DNA from: Candidatus Bathyarchaeota archaeon
Lineage (GTDB): Archaea; Thermoproteota; Bathyarchaeia; Bathyarchaeales; Bathycorpusculaceae
Assembly (NCBI GenBank): GCA_016649625.1
Contig: JAENXI010000070.1
Span: forward strand, 1-5,662
Direction of reading: 5' to 3'
Length of the DNA: 5,662 bases
This document shows, in pieces, positions 1 to 5,662 of this stretch. Within the stretch, counting starts at the first letter, position 1, and each line of letters starts with the position of its first letter. The notes below the pieces were generated by a model. It did not search any database. It saw only the letters and a program-made list of their open reading frames with translations, and was not told where the DNA came from. Both the position numbers and the translations under genes were made by a program.

Positions 1-454
1 ATAGAATAGTGAGCAAATGATTATTCTCAGACATTAATAAATTTGAAATATTTTCTGGGCTCTGTGGTCGAATTAAGCTCCCACATTTTGGACAATAATG
101 TGTACCTATTCTAGCGAAAAGCAATCGCAGGTAGTCATATATTTCTGTAACTGTTCCTACTGTTGAACGTGGATTTTTGCTTGTACTTTTTTGCTCTATT
201 GATATCGCTGGCGAAAGGCCTTCAATTGAATCCACATCTGGTTTATCCATTAATCCTAGAAATTGGCGTGCATATGCAGATAAACTCTCAACATATCTTC
301 TCTGTCCCTCAGCGTAGATTGTATCAAATGCAAGAGTAGATTTACCAGATCCTGATAAACCAGTAATGACGATAAATTTGTATCTGGGTAGAACCACATT
401 AACATTTTTGAGATTATGTTCTCTTGCACCTTTAACAGAAATCGAATCAAACAT
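1..454 (-). CDS. uvrA: UvrA, excinuclease ABC subunit A (N-terminal 151 codons, cut by window edge)
   Basis: UvrA is the ABC-type ATPase that scans DNA for bulky lesions and delivers UvrB to them in nucleotide excision repair. Translation from the ATG at 454 opens with [20 protein letters not shown]. It then shows the first Walker [10 protein letters not shown] (residues 32-40), and the UvrA hallmarks [13 protein letters not shown] (54-66), [10 protein letters not shown] with the Q-loop glutamine (80-89) and [17 protein letters not shown] (94-110). A CPKCG follows at 121-125. The frame stays open to base 1, so about five sixths of a usual protein of around 940 residues lies outside. It begins 56 nt after the uvrB stop on the same strand, so the two are probably co-transcribed. 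A weak AGGT lies about 8 nt before the ATG. A shorter open frame at 256-450 is an out-of-frame shadow of this gene. Identity is essentially certain. Confidence 0.97.
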   Translation of the reverse strand, partial: MFDSISVKGAREHNLKNVNVVLPRYKFIVITGLSGSGKSTLAFDTIYAEGQRRYVESLSAYARQFLGLMDKPDVDSIEGLSPAISIEQKSTSKNPRSTVGTVTEIYDYLRLLFARIGTHYCPKCGSLIRPQSPENISNLLMSENNHLLTIL

Positions 455-510
455 GATTTGTACCTGATTATTCTTTATTCTTTTGAAATTGATCAATAAA
501 ACGATACATT

Positions 511-2490
511 TCAACTTTTTTGATTTGTATTTGTATTTTTTCCTTGAAGTGTACCATGTTTTGTTTTGCTGTAAAATGCTTTTTTGTACTCTTCAATTTT
601 GTCTCGCAGTTGAATTGCTTCTTCAAAATTCAATTTTTCTGCAGCTGCTCTCATTTTGGTATCTAGTTCAATGATTTGATATTGAATATCGGTTTTTGCT
701 AGATGTTTTGTCCCTTTTATTTTTACTTCAGTCTGCGAAATTTTTTTTACAATAGTCTGAGGAGTTAGATGGTGCAACTTATTATATCGAATTTGATACT
801 GGCGTCTGAATTTAGTTTTTTCAATTGCTTTTCGAATGGATTTGGTTTTTACATCTGCATAAAGTATAACTCTACCATTTGCATTTCTTGCAGCTCGACC
901 AATAGTTTGTATGAGACTTCTTTCATCTCTTAGAAATCCTTCTTTGTCAGCGTCAAGAATAAAAATAGTAGCTACTTCGGGTAAATCCAAACCTTCACGT
1001 AATAAATTTATTCCAACAAGTATATCGAATTCTCCAATTCTTAATTGTCTTATAAGCTCAATTCTATCTAAGGTGTCTATTTCAGAATGCATATATCTAA
1101 CTCGAAATCCTTCTTTCACTAAATAGTCTGTTAGATCTTCAGCCATCCTTTTAGTTAGAGTAGTAACCAAAATTCTATAACCATTTTTTATGGTGGTTCT
1201 AGCTTCGCTCATCAGGTGTTTCATCTGTTCCTGAATAGGATGGATCTCTACTTCTGGATCTAGAAGACCAGTAGGTCTAGTAATTAATTCAACCGGTTTT
1301 CCACTTTTTAAAAATTCATAGTCTCCTGGTGTCGCTGAAACAAAAAGGGTAGTACCCATTTTTTTTTCAAATTCATTGAATTTAAGTGGCCTATTGTCAA
1401 AAGCACTTGGTAACCTAAATCCAAAGTCAACTAGACTTTTCTTTCTCGAATAATCTCCTTTATACATTGCTCGGGACTGTGGTATAGTTCGATGACTTTC
1501 ATCGATTATTAATAGATAGTCTTTGGGAAAATAGTCAATCAAAACATATGGAGGCTCACCTGGTTTTCTACCATCAAAATGTCTGCTGTAATTTTCAATA
1601 CCTTTACAATAACCCATTTCTTTTATCATTTCTATATCATAATTTGTTCTTTGTTTGAGGCGTTGCGATTCAAGAAGAGGAAGTTCAGGTAGACGGTTTG
1701 CTAGTTCTTGGCGAATTTGTTTTATGGCTTCTTTGTGTTTCTCCTCTGGAATTACGTATTGTCTTGCAGGGTAAAGAATAATTTGATCAATTGTGGTTTT
1801 CAAATCTCCAGTCATAGGATTAATTTCTTTAATTTTTTTTATTTGATTTGACTCTAGTTGGATACGTAGAATATTTTTCTCATAGGCTGGTACGACATCT
1901 ATTACATTCCCTCTGACTCGAAATTTGCCAGGTTCAAGATCCATGTTATTTCGTTCATATTGCATATCCACTAAACGGTGTATTAGTTCTAGACGGGTTA
2001 CCTGTTTTCCAATGGATAAATCAATTGCCATTGACTTAAAATCGATGGGATTTCCAATGTTGTAAATGCAACTTATACTAGCTACTACGATAGTGTCATT
2101 TCTGCTTAATAGTCCAGAAACTGCATGCATGCGCATTTGTTCTATTTGTTTATTTATGCTAGAATCTTTTTCGATGTATGTATCAGTTGTTGCAATATAT
2201 GATTCTGGTTGATAATAATCGTAAAAAGAAATAAAGTATTCAACTCGATTATTTGGGAAAAAATTTTTTAATTCCGAATAAAGTTGAGCGGCTAAAGTTT
2301 TATTATGTGCTAGAATTAAGGTGGGTTTTTGAAATTTGTTAATTATCTTAGCCATAACAAAGGTTTTTCCACTTCCAGTTATTCCAAGAAGAGTCTGTTT
2401 TTTCTTTTTTGGAAAATTATTCAAAATTAGTTCTATAGCTGCTTTTTGGCCTGGCGAAGTCTTAAAAGAAGTATTTAGTTGGAATTTCAC
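511..2490 (-). CDS. uvrB: UvrB, excinuclease ABC subunit B (complete, GTG start)
   Basis: UvrB is the helicase-like protein that verifies DNA damage after loading by UvrA and then recruits UvrC for incision. The 659 residues match the usual 650-675. Visible in order: Walker A GITGSGKT (36-43, Lys42), the damage-probing beta-hairpin start YDYYQPESY (90-98), [18 protein letters not shown] (297-314), Walker B DESH (330-333), motif III SATP (385-388), motif [15 protein letters not shown] (492-505), motif [11 protein letters not shown] (528-536), and a C-terminal UVR motif for UvrC contact (about 603-638). A low-complexity Lys/Asn/Thr tail follows. The start is GTG at 2490: an in-frame TGA lies five codons upstream, and GAGAAGG precedes it by about 7 nt. 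Odd point: the usual N-terminal GDQP is PGQK at 13-16, keeping only the glutamine. All catalytic motifs are intact, so it should be functional. Confidence 0.98.
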   Translation of the reverse strand: MKFQLNTSFKTSPGQKAAIELILNNFPKKKKQTLLGITGSGKTFVMAKIINKFQKPTLILAHNKTLAAQLYSELKNFFPNNRVEYFISFYDYYQPESYIATTDTYIEKDSSINKQIEQMRMHAVSGLLSRNDTIVVASISCIYNIGNPIDFKSMAIDLSIGKQVTRLELIHRLVDMQYERNNMDLEPGKFRVRGNVIDVVPAYEKNILRIQLESNQIKKIKEINPMTGDLKTTIDQIILYPARQYVIPEEKHKEAIKQIRQELANRLPELPLLESQRLKQRTNYDIEMIKEMGYCKGIENYSRHFDGRKPGEPPYVLIDYFPKDYLLIIDESHRTIPQSRAMYKGDYSRKKSLVDFGFRLPSAFDNRPLKFNEFEKKMGTTLFVSATPGDYEFLKSGKPVELITRPTGLLDPEVEIHPIQEQMKHLMSEARTTIKNGYRILVTTLTKRMAEDLTDYLVKEGFRVRYMHSEIDTLDRIELIRQLRIGEFDILVGINLLREGLDLPEVATIFILDADKEGFLRDERSLIQTIGRAARNANGRVILYADVKTKSIRKAIEKTKFRRQYQIRYNKLHHLTPQTIVKKISQTEVKIKGTKHLAKTDIQYQIIELDTKMRAAAEKLNFEEAIQLRDKIEEYKKAFYSKTKHGTLQGKNTNTNQKS

Positions 2491-2543
2491 TATATTGCCT
2501 TCTCAATTAGAGAGAAAAAAGTAAAATTTCTTTCCTTATAAGG

Positions 2544-2555
2544 ATTTTTAAAAAT
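2544..2555 (-). promoter_or_regulatory. Candidate archaeal TATA element for uvrB-uvrA
   Basis: The 64-nt spacer between the RDD gene stop and the uvrB GTG holds the palindrome ATTTTTAAAAAT, which overlaps the RDD stop codon, and next to it CCTTATAAGG (2534-2543). Either could act as a TATA box, giving a transcript start near 2510-2525 and a short leader. AT-rich DNA throws up such strings by chance, and read-through from the RDD gene is equally possible. Confidence 0.25.
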
Positions 2556-3118
2556 CAAGATTTTGATCTAACCACAATCGTCTCAGATAAATGATTAAAG
2601 ATTCTTTGCCTTCTCAAAGGATATAATATCCAACCAAGAAGACAATCCAGAGGGAGCAAAAAGGCTTTTCCCAAACTTTCCAAAGCTGCACTTCTTAATC
2701 CTATTGACCCTCCATCTATACTGGTCACCTTTAAACCGATAACCATTTTTCCGAAAGATTGTCCAAAAAGACCATCCATAATTAGCCAATATAGAAAATA
2801 GGTTATTCCTCCAATATTTATATTCAATAAAGGAGCCCAACCAGACCAAATGGTCCACCAATTAAAAGATTGGCCAGTTAGCCAACTAAATATACCTATA
2901 ATACCTAAACTTATTCCAACAATCAACATGTCTACTAACCAAGCAAAGAATCGCTCGTCCCAAAAGGCTTTTCTAAACATTAAAGAACCTGAATTAGAGG
3001 GTTCATACTTTAGTTTTGATTTATTTTCGGTTTTTACCCTATCAAGGGGAACTCCACAAGTTGAACAATATTGGGCTCCTTTTGGAATTTTATTTCCACA
3101 TTTAGGACAATACAACAT
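2555..3118 (-). CDS. Zinc-ribbon RDD-family membrane protein
   Basis: This is a 187-residue protein with two parts. Residues 1-25 form a zinc ribbon with two CxxC knuckles (C4/C7 and C18/C21), of the kind found at the N terminus of many archaeal and bacterial membrane proteins. A charged linker follows (about 27-50). The RDD domain then shows Arg56 at the entry of the first membrane helix, Asp63 inside it (helix about 57-82), a second helix (about 98-118), the loop GQSFGKMVIGLKV (119-131) and a third hydrophobic stretch with Asp158 (about 151-167). It ends in the RQRIFNHLSETIVV segment typical of the family. RDD proteins have no settled general function; a transport role has been proposed. 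The ATG at 3118 is preceded in frame by TAA two codons upstream, and no Shine-Dalgarno is visible. It lies 64 nt upstream of uvrB, which does not by itself imply a repair role. Confidence 0.9.
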   Translation of the reverse strand: MLYCPKCGNKIPKGAQYCSTCGVPLDRVKTENKSKLKYEPSNSGSLMFRKAFWDERFFAWLVDMLIVGISLGIIGIFSWLTGQSFNWWTIWSGWAPLLNINIGGITYFLYWLIMDGLFGQSFGKMVIGLKVTSIDGGSIGLRSAALESLGKAFLLPLDCLLGWILYPLRRQRIFNHLSETIVVRSKS

Positions 3119-3170
3119 AATTTAAGACATCAACAAAAAAGATGGAATGTTCTCAAATATATTTTCTTTT

Positions 3171-3180
3171 TTATAAAAAC
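3171..3180 (-). promoter_or_regulatory. Candidate TATA box for the zinc-ribbon RDD gene
   Basis: On the minus strand GTTTTTATAA lies about 53-62 nt before the RDD start codon, directly after a nine-base A run. An archaeal promoter here would start transcription about 25 nt further on, near 3150, leaving a leader of about 30 nt. The absence of a Shine-Dalgarno before the ATG is compatible with a short or weak leader. The call rests on position and base content only. Confidence 0.3.
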
Positions 3181-3261
3181 TTTTTTTTTAATGAAATGCT
3201 CGTGGTAATAAATGGATTTAATAAATTAACGCTTTGTTATTAGCCAAAAGATGTTAAAAGT

Positions 3262-3561
3262 CTAAAGTTTAGATTTCAATGATTGGAATCTCGTTTTAAA
3301 ATCTGAAATTTTGGAAGGAAATATTTTTTTCATAAAATATTGCGTTTGAGGTGATGTTAAATCTAAATCTATTTCTATTAAATAGTGGAATTTACCTAAA
3401 CGTTTTGTTTTCGTTTGGAATGCATAAATTAATCCTAATTTTTTCAGTTTAGTCACTTCTCGTGATAGGAAATACGAGATAGCTCTTGGAGCTAAGGGTT
3501 CAAAAACAAAAGCTATTTTTGGGATTAAACGAAAAAGTTTTTTCCTAACAGAATATGACAT
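3262..3561 (-). CDS. Small basic protein of unknown function, possible winged-helix fold
   Basis: This is a 99-residue, lysine/arginine-rich protein that I do not recognise. The ATG at 3561 is the first possible start, since TGA and TAA occupy the two codons just before it; TAG ends the frame at 3262. Residues 5-17 (VRKKLFRLIPKIA) could form a first helix. Residues 33-45 (SREVTKLKKLGLI) resemble the recognition helix and turn of a winged-helix domain, and 46-65 could be a beta-hairpin wing with basic residues. The tail (72-99) is again basic and probably helical. There are no cysteines, no signal peptide and no membrane segment. Such a fold would suit DNA or RNA binding; an S25e-like ribosomal or a MarR-like regulator are loose guesses by eye. 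It stands alone, 165 nt after the Pop5 gene and 143 nt before the RDD gene, so it probably has its own promoter. Coding status is likely but unproven. Confidence 0.65.
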   Translation of the reverse strand: MSYSVRKKLFRLIPKIAFVFEPLAPRAISYFLSREVTKLKKLGLIYAFQTKTKRLGKFHYLIEIDLDLTSPQTQYFMKKIFPSKISDFKTRFQSLKSKL

Positions 3562-3659
3562 TTATCAACCCACATTTTTAATAGGATATTTGTTTTTTGG
3601 TGATATCTATCTATAATGTAGTTTTTGATTTCTTTTAAGTTTGTGTTAAGTAGGTAGTT
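3562..3659 (-). promoter_or_regulatory. AT-rich leader region of the small basic protein gene
   Basis: This is the gene-proximal part of the 165-nt spacer after Pop5. On the minus strand it contains several TATA-like strings, among them CTTAAAAG (about 3632-3640) and CATTATAGATAG (about 3608-3619), so the gene could be driven from here after termination of the upstream cluster. GGGTTGAT sits immediately before the ATG and is only a poor Shine-Dalgarno. No open frame of note or RNA gene was seen. Confidence 0.25.
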
Positions 3660-3714
3660 AAAAATATAAAAAACGAAACTCATTATCTTTTGAGTATATT
3701 AAAAAAACAAAATT
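3660..3714 (-). terminator. Probable terminator of the RNase P gene cluster
   Basis: About 13 nt after the Pop5 stop the minus strand carries a T-rich tract (TTTTGTTTTTTTAAT, 3699-3713). It is followed by a small inverted repeat, ACTCA with TGAGT (3691-3695 and 3678-3682) around an 8-nt loop, and then a second tract, CGTTTTTTATATTTTT. Archaeal RNA polymerase stops at T-rich tracts alone, so either tract could suffice. The hairpin stem is only 5 bp and may be incidental. The arrangement fits the end of an operon between Pop5 and the next gene. Confidence 0.5.
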
Positions 3715-3726
3715 GAGTGAATATTT

Positions 3727-4053
3727 TCAGAGTGTTTTTTTTAGAATATTGTTATTTAGTGCTTTAATTGTACCAGAAATTCCCAAAACATGCAAAGATA
3801 CTTGTTGCTCAGCTATTGAAGTAATGGTTGTCAATGATGCTCTTACTTGGTTTAAAGATATGAGGGTAGTTCGAACTATTGCTCGATTTGTTTCAGAGTT
3901 ATAATCAATTAAAGATAGGTTAGTTTTACTTGCACCATATTCACCATATAGTTTGGAAACAGCAAGCCAAATAGCATCTATTAACTCTCTGGGATGTAAA
4001 GCAGAAGTTGATTCAATTTGTAGTGCCAAATATCTGCGTTTTACTCTTTTCAA
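3727..4053 (-). CDS. rnp2: RNase P protein component 2 (Pop5 family), TTG start
   Basis: Pop5 is one of the protein subunits of archaeal RNase P. It pairs with Rpp30 and supports the catalytic RNA that removes 5' leaders from pre-tRNAs. The 108-residue product begins with the basic KRVKRRYLALQIES typical of the family. It continues with AIWLAVSKLYGEYGAS (28-43), a SLIDYNSETNRAIVRT strand region, VRASLTTITSI and a closing VSLHVLGISGTIK, which matches the C-terminal HVLGxSGTIK signature of archaeal Pop5. Length is normal (about 100-135). The start is TTG at 4053: it overlaps the Rpp30 stop by 4 nt (TTGA), and AGAGGG sits 6 nt upstream, which decides in its favour as there is no nearby in-frame ATG. 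It is the last gene of the cluster, followed by a T-rich terminator. Confidence is high. Confidence 0.95.
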   Translation of the reverse strand: MKRVKRRYLALQIESTSALHPRELIDAIWLAVSKLYGEYGASKTNLSLIDYNSETNRAIVRTTLISLNQVRASLTTITSIAEQQVSLHVLGISGTIKALNNNILKKTL

Positions 4054-4781
4054 AGTTTTCCCTCTTTTATTATTCGGATTCCTGGTGCCACAAATTTTGA
4101 ACTGAGTTTTTCTCTGTTTCGTATAACGATTGAGTATGGGTTTCTAGAAACAGTGTCTAAAGCTGAAGTCACATCAAAATCAAAAAGGTCCATTAAAGAT
4201 GCTATTTCTCGGGGTTTTCTTTGCAATGTAGTTTTTGTAATACCGCTTGAAAGTATTAGGGGTATATGAAAATCTTTTGCTATAGCAGTCTCTCGACGTA
4301 AGAAAGAAAGAAGTCTTGTGCGTGAAGACCCTTCTAGAATAAGTAATGGTTTAACATCAATTTCCAGTGCAGTTAAACTATTACTAGCTAAAACTGCCTC
4401 GGCTCGATCAAAGAATCGTTTTTTAAAATATAAAGAGGGAAAATTTAATAGATCTACACGTCTATCCTGGGCTGCTTGTCTAGCCACTTCTTTGGTTTCA
4501 CATTTTACACAAATTACTTCATATTTGTGCCTTACTTTTCTTAGTTGAGACTTGAGTTCATTTCGATTCTTAGGGGTCAGATCTATTCTCGAGACAAAAT
4601 CTATCTGAATTTCCGTACAGAAGTTCTTAAGTAAATTAAGTGTATTTTTGTCTGAATACAAATTAATTGAAAAACTCACCAGCTGATATCCTAATGTCTT
4701 CGCTTTCTTCACTAATAGATAAGCATAATTTAAGTCACGTAAGGGTGGACTTAAATGCAAATCGGCAAATAATCGCTTCAT
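4050..4781 (-). CDS. rnp3: RNase P protein component 3 (Rpp30 family)
   Basis: Rpp30 is the TIM-barrel-like (PHP-related) subunit of archaeal RNase P and forms a heterotetramer with Pop5, encoded just downstream. The 243 residues are within the family range. Recognisable segments: FADLHLSPPLRD at 5-16, RIDLTP (65-70), DLLNFP (110-115), ALEIDVKPLL (138-147), LILSSG (175-180), RKPREIASLMDLF (188-200) and the C-terminal VAPGIRII (231-238). The N-terminal DLH recalls the metal-binding start of PHP enzymes, but catalytic activity is not expected: RNase P catalysis lies in its RNA. The ATG at 4781 overlaps the stop of the upstream RNA-binding gene as ATGA, and its own TGA overlaps the Pop5 TTG, so the three genes are translationally coupled. 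Only a weak AGGG precedes this start, which suits coupling. Confidence 0.95.
   Translation of the reverse strand: MKRLFADLHLSPPLRDLNYAYLLVKKAKTLGYQLVSFSINLYSDKNTLNLLKNFCTEIQIDFVSRIDLTPKNRNELKSQLRKVRHKYEVICVKCETKEVARQAAQDRRVDLLNFPSLYFKKRFFDRAEAVLASNSLTALEIDVKPLLILEGSSRTRLLSFLRRETAIAKDFHIPLILSSGITKTTLQRKPREIASLMDLFDFDVTSALDTVSRNPYSIVIRNREKLSSKFVAPGIRIIKEGKL
4060..4065 (-). promoter_or_regulatory. Shine-Dalgarno AGAGGG deciding the Pop5 TTG start
   Basis: AGAGGG lies inside the 3' end of the Rpp30 gene, 6 nt before the TTG at 4053. It complements the CCUCC end of archaeal 16S rRNA. Since no in-frame ATG is nearby, it fixes the start. The same hexamer precedes the other TTG start of the cluster at 5224. 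Confidence 0.75.
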
Positions 4782-5224
4782 GATAGTAACCCTAATTCTT
4801 CACATAAAGCAATTAATTCTTTTGAAGTTTTATTTTTGAAGTGAATTTTAAAATGAATAGGATCTTTTGTAGAAAACTTTAACATATTATTGTATGCTAA
4901 TTGCTTATCAAACCTCAGATAGAGATTGCCTTTATCCAAATGAATGTTGATATGATTGGTGAGGTTTTCTTTGTCCAAAGAATTTACTTTAGAGGATAAA
5001 TATTTCAGTGTTGGAATAAGAGTTTGTTTATCAATCAATCTGGTTTGATAGAGTGTGATTGGATTTTTATAATATCCAGTTAATTGAGTTTCTTTAAACA
5101 CTACATCTTCCTTTAGTTCAGAAGGCAAAGTATTATGCACAGCTAGCAATACTTTGTCAGTATCTTCAGTAGCGTGTGCAAACACTCGAATATCGATATA
5201 TCCAATAGGAGATTTTGATGACAA
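4778..5224 (-). CDS. DUF54 / COG1325 RNA-binding protein (predicted exosome-associated), TTG start
   Basis: This 148-residue protein belongs to the small archaeal RNA-binding family (DUF54, COG1325) that has been called a predicted exosome subunit from its genomic neighbourhood; a direct role there is not established. Recognition is based on length, on the N-terminal segment GYIDIRVFAHATEDTDKVLLAVHNTLP (8-34), on the GYYKNPI turn (50-56), on the LYLRFDKQLAY core and on its family-typical place between L15e and Rpp30. The alternating strands and helices suit a compact alpha/beta RNA-binding fold. The start is TTG at 5224, supported by AGAGGG 5 nt upstream; the product ends in TGA overlapping the Rpp30 ATG. 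It heads the three-gene coupled unit, 156 nt after the L15e stop. The family call is good; the molecular function is unknown. Confidence 0.85.
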   Translation of the reverse strand: MSSKSPIGYIDIRVFAHATEDTDKVLLAVHNTLPSELKEDVVFKETQLTGYYKNPITLYQTRLIDKQTLIPTLKYLSSKVNSLDKENLTNHINIHLDKGNLYLRFDKQLAYNNMLKFSTKDPIHFKIHFKNKTSKELIALCEELGLLS

Positions 5225-5229
5225 AATAG

Positions 5230-5235
5230 CCCTCT
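5230..5235 (-). promoter_or_regulatory. Shine-Dalgarno AGAGGG deciding the DUF54 protein TTG start
   Basis: AGAGGG sits 5 nt before the TTG at 5224. No ATG in the same frame is close by, and the protein's conserved start follows within eight residues, so this site and the TTG define the start. It is identical to the site before the Pop5 gene. Confidence 0.75.
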
Positions 5236-5261
5236 GCTTTTTGATTAGTAGTTTTAACTTT

Positions 5262-5293
5262 TAGATCTTTGCATTAACATTTTATTAGATCTA
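5262..5293. repeat. 7-bp inverted repeat built from two TTAGATCT boxes
   Basis: TAGATCT (5262-5268) pairs perfectly with AGATCTA (5287-5293) across an 18-nt loop, in the leader of the DUF54 gene. The box itself is palindromic, so the pair can be read as direct repeats, as an inverted repeat or as a protein-binding site. In AT-rich DNA a chance origin cannot be excluded. Confidence 0.35.
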
Positions 5294-5380
5294 CTTCGCA
5301 GTTCTTCTGAATTAAAACCCAACTAATCGATTATTATAATTACAGCAAATTGCCTTTATTGGCTTTTTTAAGTATATTAT

Positions 5381-5662
5381 TTAAGGCCTTATTTTTCGTT
5401 TGTTAGGATTCGCTTTTTTTTGCTTTCGTTTGTTAGGATTCTTCCTTTGTGGACCTTTTACCAAGTTTCTGACACGTCTTCCTGAAGCGGTTAACCCTCG
5501 ATTTGCACGCCTCTTCTGACTAGCCAAGTTAACCAGATTTTGTTGAGTTATTCTAGCTTTTTGTGACTGGAAATTATGTTGTTGTGACAAAATGACCTTA
5601 TTAACCAAAATTATCTCAAACCATTTTGAACGCCCATCTTCACCAACCCAATAACTATTTAG
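5381..5662 (-). CDS. rpl15e: Ribosomal protein L15e, C-terminal 93 residues (5' end outside window)
   Basis: L15e is a large-subunit ribosomal protein of archaea and eukaryotes, buried in rRNA. The frame is open to base 5662. The visible part starts [20 protein letters not shown], matching the conserved [21 protein letters not shown] of archaeal L15e; a TTG at 5608 is an internal leucine, not the start. After that the protein departs from the family: the usual DPHHPAI segment reads NKVILSQ. It rejoins the family at [13 protein letters not shown] (usual RGLTSAGRKARGL). The tail is extremely basic and repeats NPNKRK twice, 10 residues apart, ending in IRP. It precedes the DUF54 and RNase P genes, as in many archaea. 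About half of the usual protein (190-200 residues) is visible. Identity is firm; the altered middle may be a lineage trait. Confidence 0.93.
   Translation of the reverse strand, partial: LNSYWVGEDGRSKWFEIILVNKVILSQQHNFQSQKARITQQNLVNLASQKRRANRGLTASGRRVRNLVKGPQRKNPNKRKQKKANPNKRKIRP
5394..5441. repeat. 18-bp direct repeat, period 30 bp, inside rpl15e
   Basis: TTTCGTTTGTTAGGATTC occurs exactly at 5394-5411 and 5424-5441 (plus-strand reading). The 30-bp period equals ten codons, so the repeat is in frame and encodes NPNKRK twice in the basic C-terminal tail of L15e. Because the nucleotides and not just the residues are identical, a recent in-frame duplication is likely. Confidence 0.85.

Larger units (their letters stand above)
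5225..5380 (-). promoter_or_regulatory. Spacer and probable leader between rpl15e and the RNase P genes
   Basis: This 156-nt stretch has no open frame of note. Read on the minus strand it begins with a T-poor, A-rich segment after the L15e stop. It then has ATTATAAT (about 5335-5342), a possible TATA box, and a pair of identical TTAGATCT boxes (plus-strand reading, 5261-5268 and 5285-5292) that can fold into a 7-bp stem with an 18-nt loop. It ends with the AGAGGG site at 5230-5235. It may contain a secondary promoter for the RNase P genes, or simply be an operon-internal spacer. Confidence 0.35.

Noticed and set aside
80..94. CPKCG in UvrA as a zinc ribbon
   Set aside because: No second CxxC pair follows within the visible part; the structural zinc sites of UvrA lie further into the protein, so no zinc site is claimed here.
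256..450. A 64-residue minus-strand open frame with an apparent start at 450
   Set aside because: It lies out of frame within the uvrA start region, where the frame from the ATG at 454 gives an unmistakable UvrA N terminus.
2595..2861. An 88-residue minus-strand frame
   Set aside because: It overlaps the RDD gene entirely in another frame, while the RDD frame carries the family motifs and zinc knuckles.
2850..3125. Plus-strand open frames, such as this one and those at 911-1126, 3713-3904 and 4318-4548
   Set aside because: Each lies mostly or wholly opposite a well-supported minus-strand gene and shows no recognisable domain; they are antisense shadows.
5216..5311. Possible C/D box small RNA on the plus strand (TGATGA near 5217, CTGA near 5308)
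   Set aside because: The C box lacks the leading purine, the boxes are far apart for an archaeal C/D RNA, no internal D'/C' pair is evident, and the first box falls in the DUF54 coding start.
5352..5368. GCC-TTTATT-GGC followed by a T run, a plus-strand terminator look-alike
   Set aside because: The stem is only 3 bp and there is no plus-strand gene to terminate.
5381..5608. L15e read as a complete 75-residue protein starting at TTG 5608
   Set aside because: The frame continues upstream without a stop to the window edge, and that part encodes the conserved [10 protein letters not shown] block, so the TTG is an internal leucine.

Overview
The window looks like a stretch of an AT-rich (about one third G+C, estimated by eye) archaeal chromosome. 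All eight recognisable genes lie on the minus strand, so transcription runs from the right end towards position 1. The archaeal assignment rests on ribosomal protein L15e, the RNase P proteins Rpp30 and Pop5, and a DUF54 (COG1325) RNA-binding protein, which sit together as in the conserved archaeal exosome/RNase P/proteasome gene neighbourhood. UvrA and UvrB occur in a subset of archaea, mostly mesophilic ones. Together with low G+C, this fits the Nitrososphaeria (ammonia-oxidising Thaumarchaeota) best, but that placement is an inference and no marker here proves it.

Right part (5662 to about 3660): the 3' end of rpl15e is cut by the window edge. A 156-nt spacer follows, then three tightly coupled genes: DUF54 RNA-binding protein, Rpp30 and Pop5, joined by 4-nt overlaps. 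Two of them use TTG starts, each preceded by the same AGAGGG Shine-Dalgarno. The cluster serves ribosome and tRNA maturation: L15e is a large-subunit protein, while Rpp30 and Pop5 are protein cofactors of RNase P, which trims the 5' leader of tRNAs. It ends at a small hairpin and two T-rich tracts (minus strand, 3660-3714). The proteasome/SBDS/exosome genes that often follow in other archaea are absent here.

Middle part (about 3650 to 2555): a small, very basic protein of unknown function with a possible winged-helix region, then a membrane protein with an N-terminal zinc ribbon and an RDD domain. They are separated by AT-rich spacers holding candidate TATA elements.

Left part (2490 to 1): uvrB (GTG start, complete, 659 residues) followed 56 nt later by the first 151 codons of uvrA, which runs off the window. 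Together they encode the damage-recognition and loading proteins of nucleotide excision repair, probably as a uvrB-uvrA operon. uvrC is not in view.

No mobile element, CRISPR array, tRNA, rRNA or clearly new multi-gene system is visible. No gene-free stretch exceeds 300 bases; the longest is 165. The points most worth a second look are the orphan basic protein, the divergent Q-like motif of UvrB, the divergent C-terminal part of L15e with its internal repeat, and the early end of the RNase P cluster.
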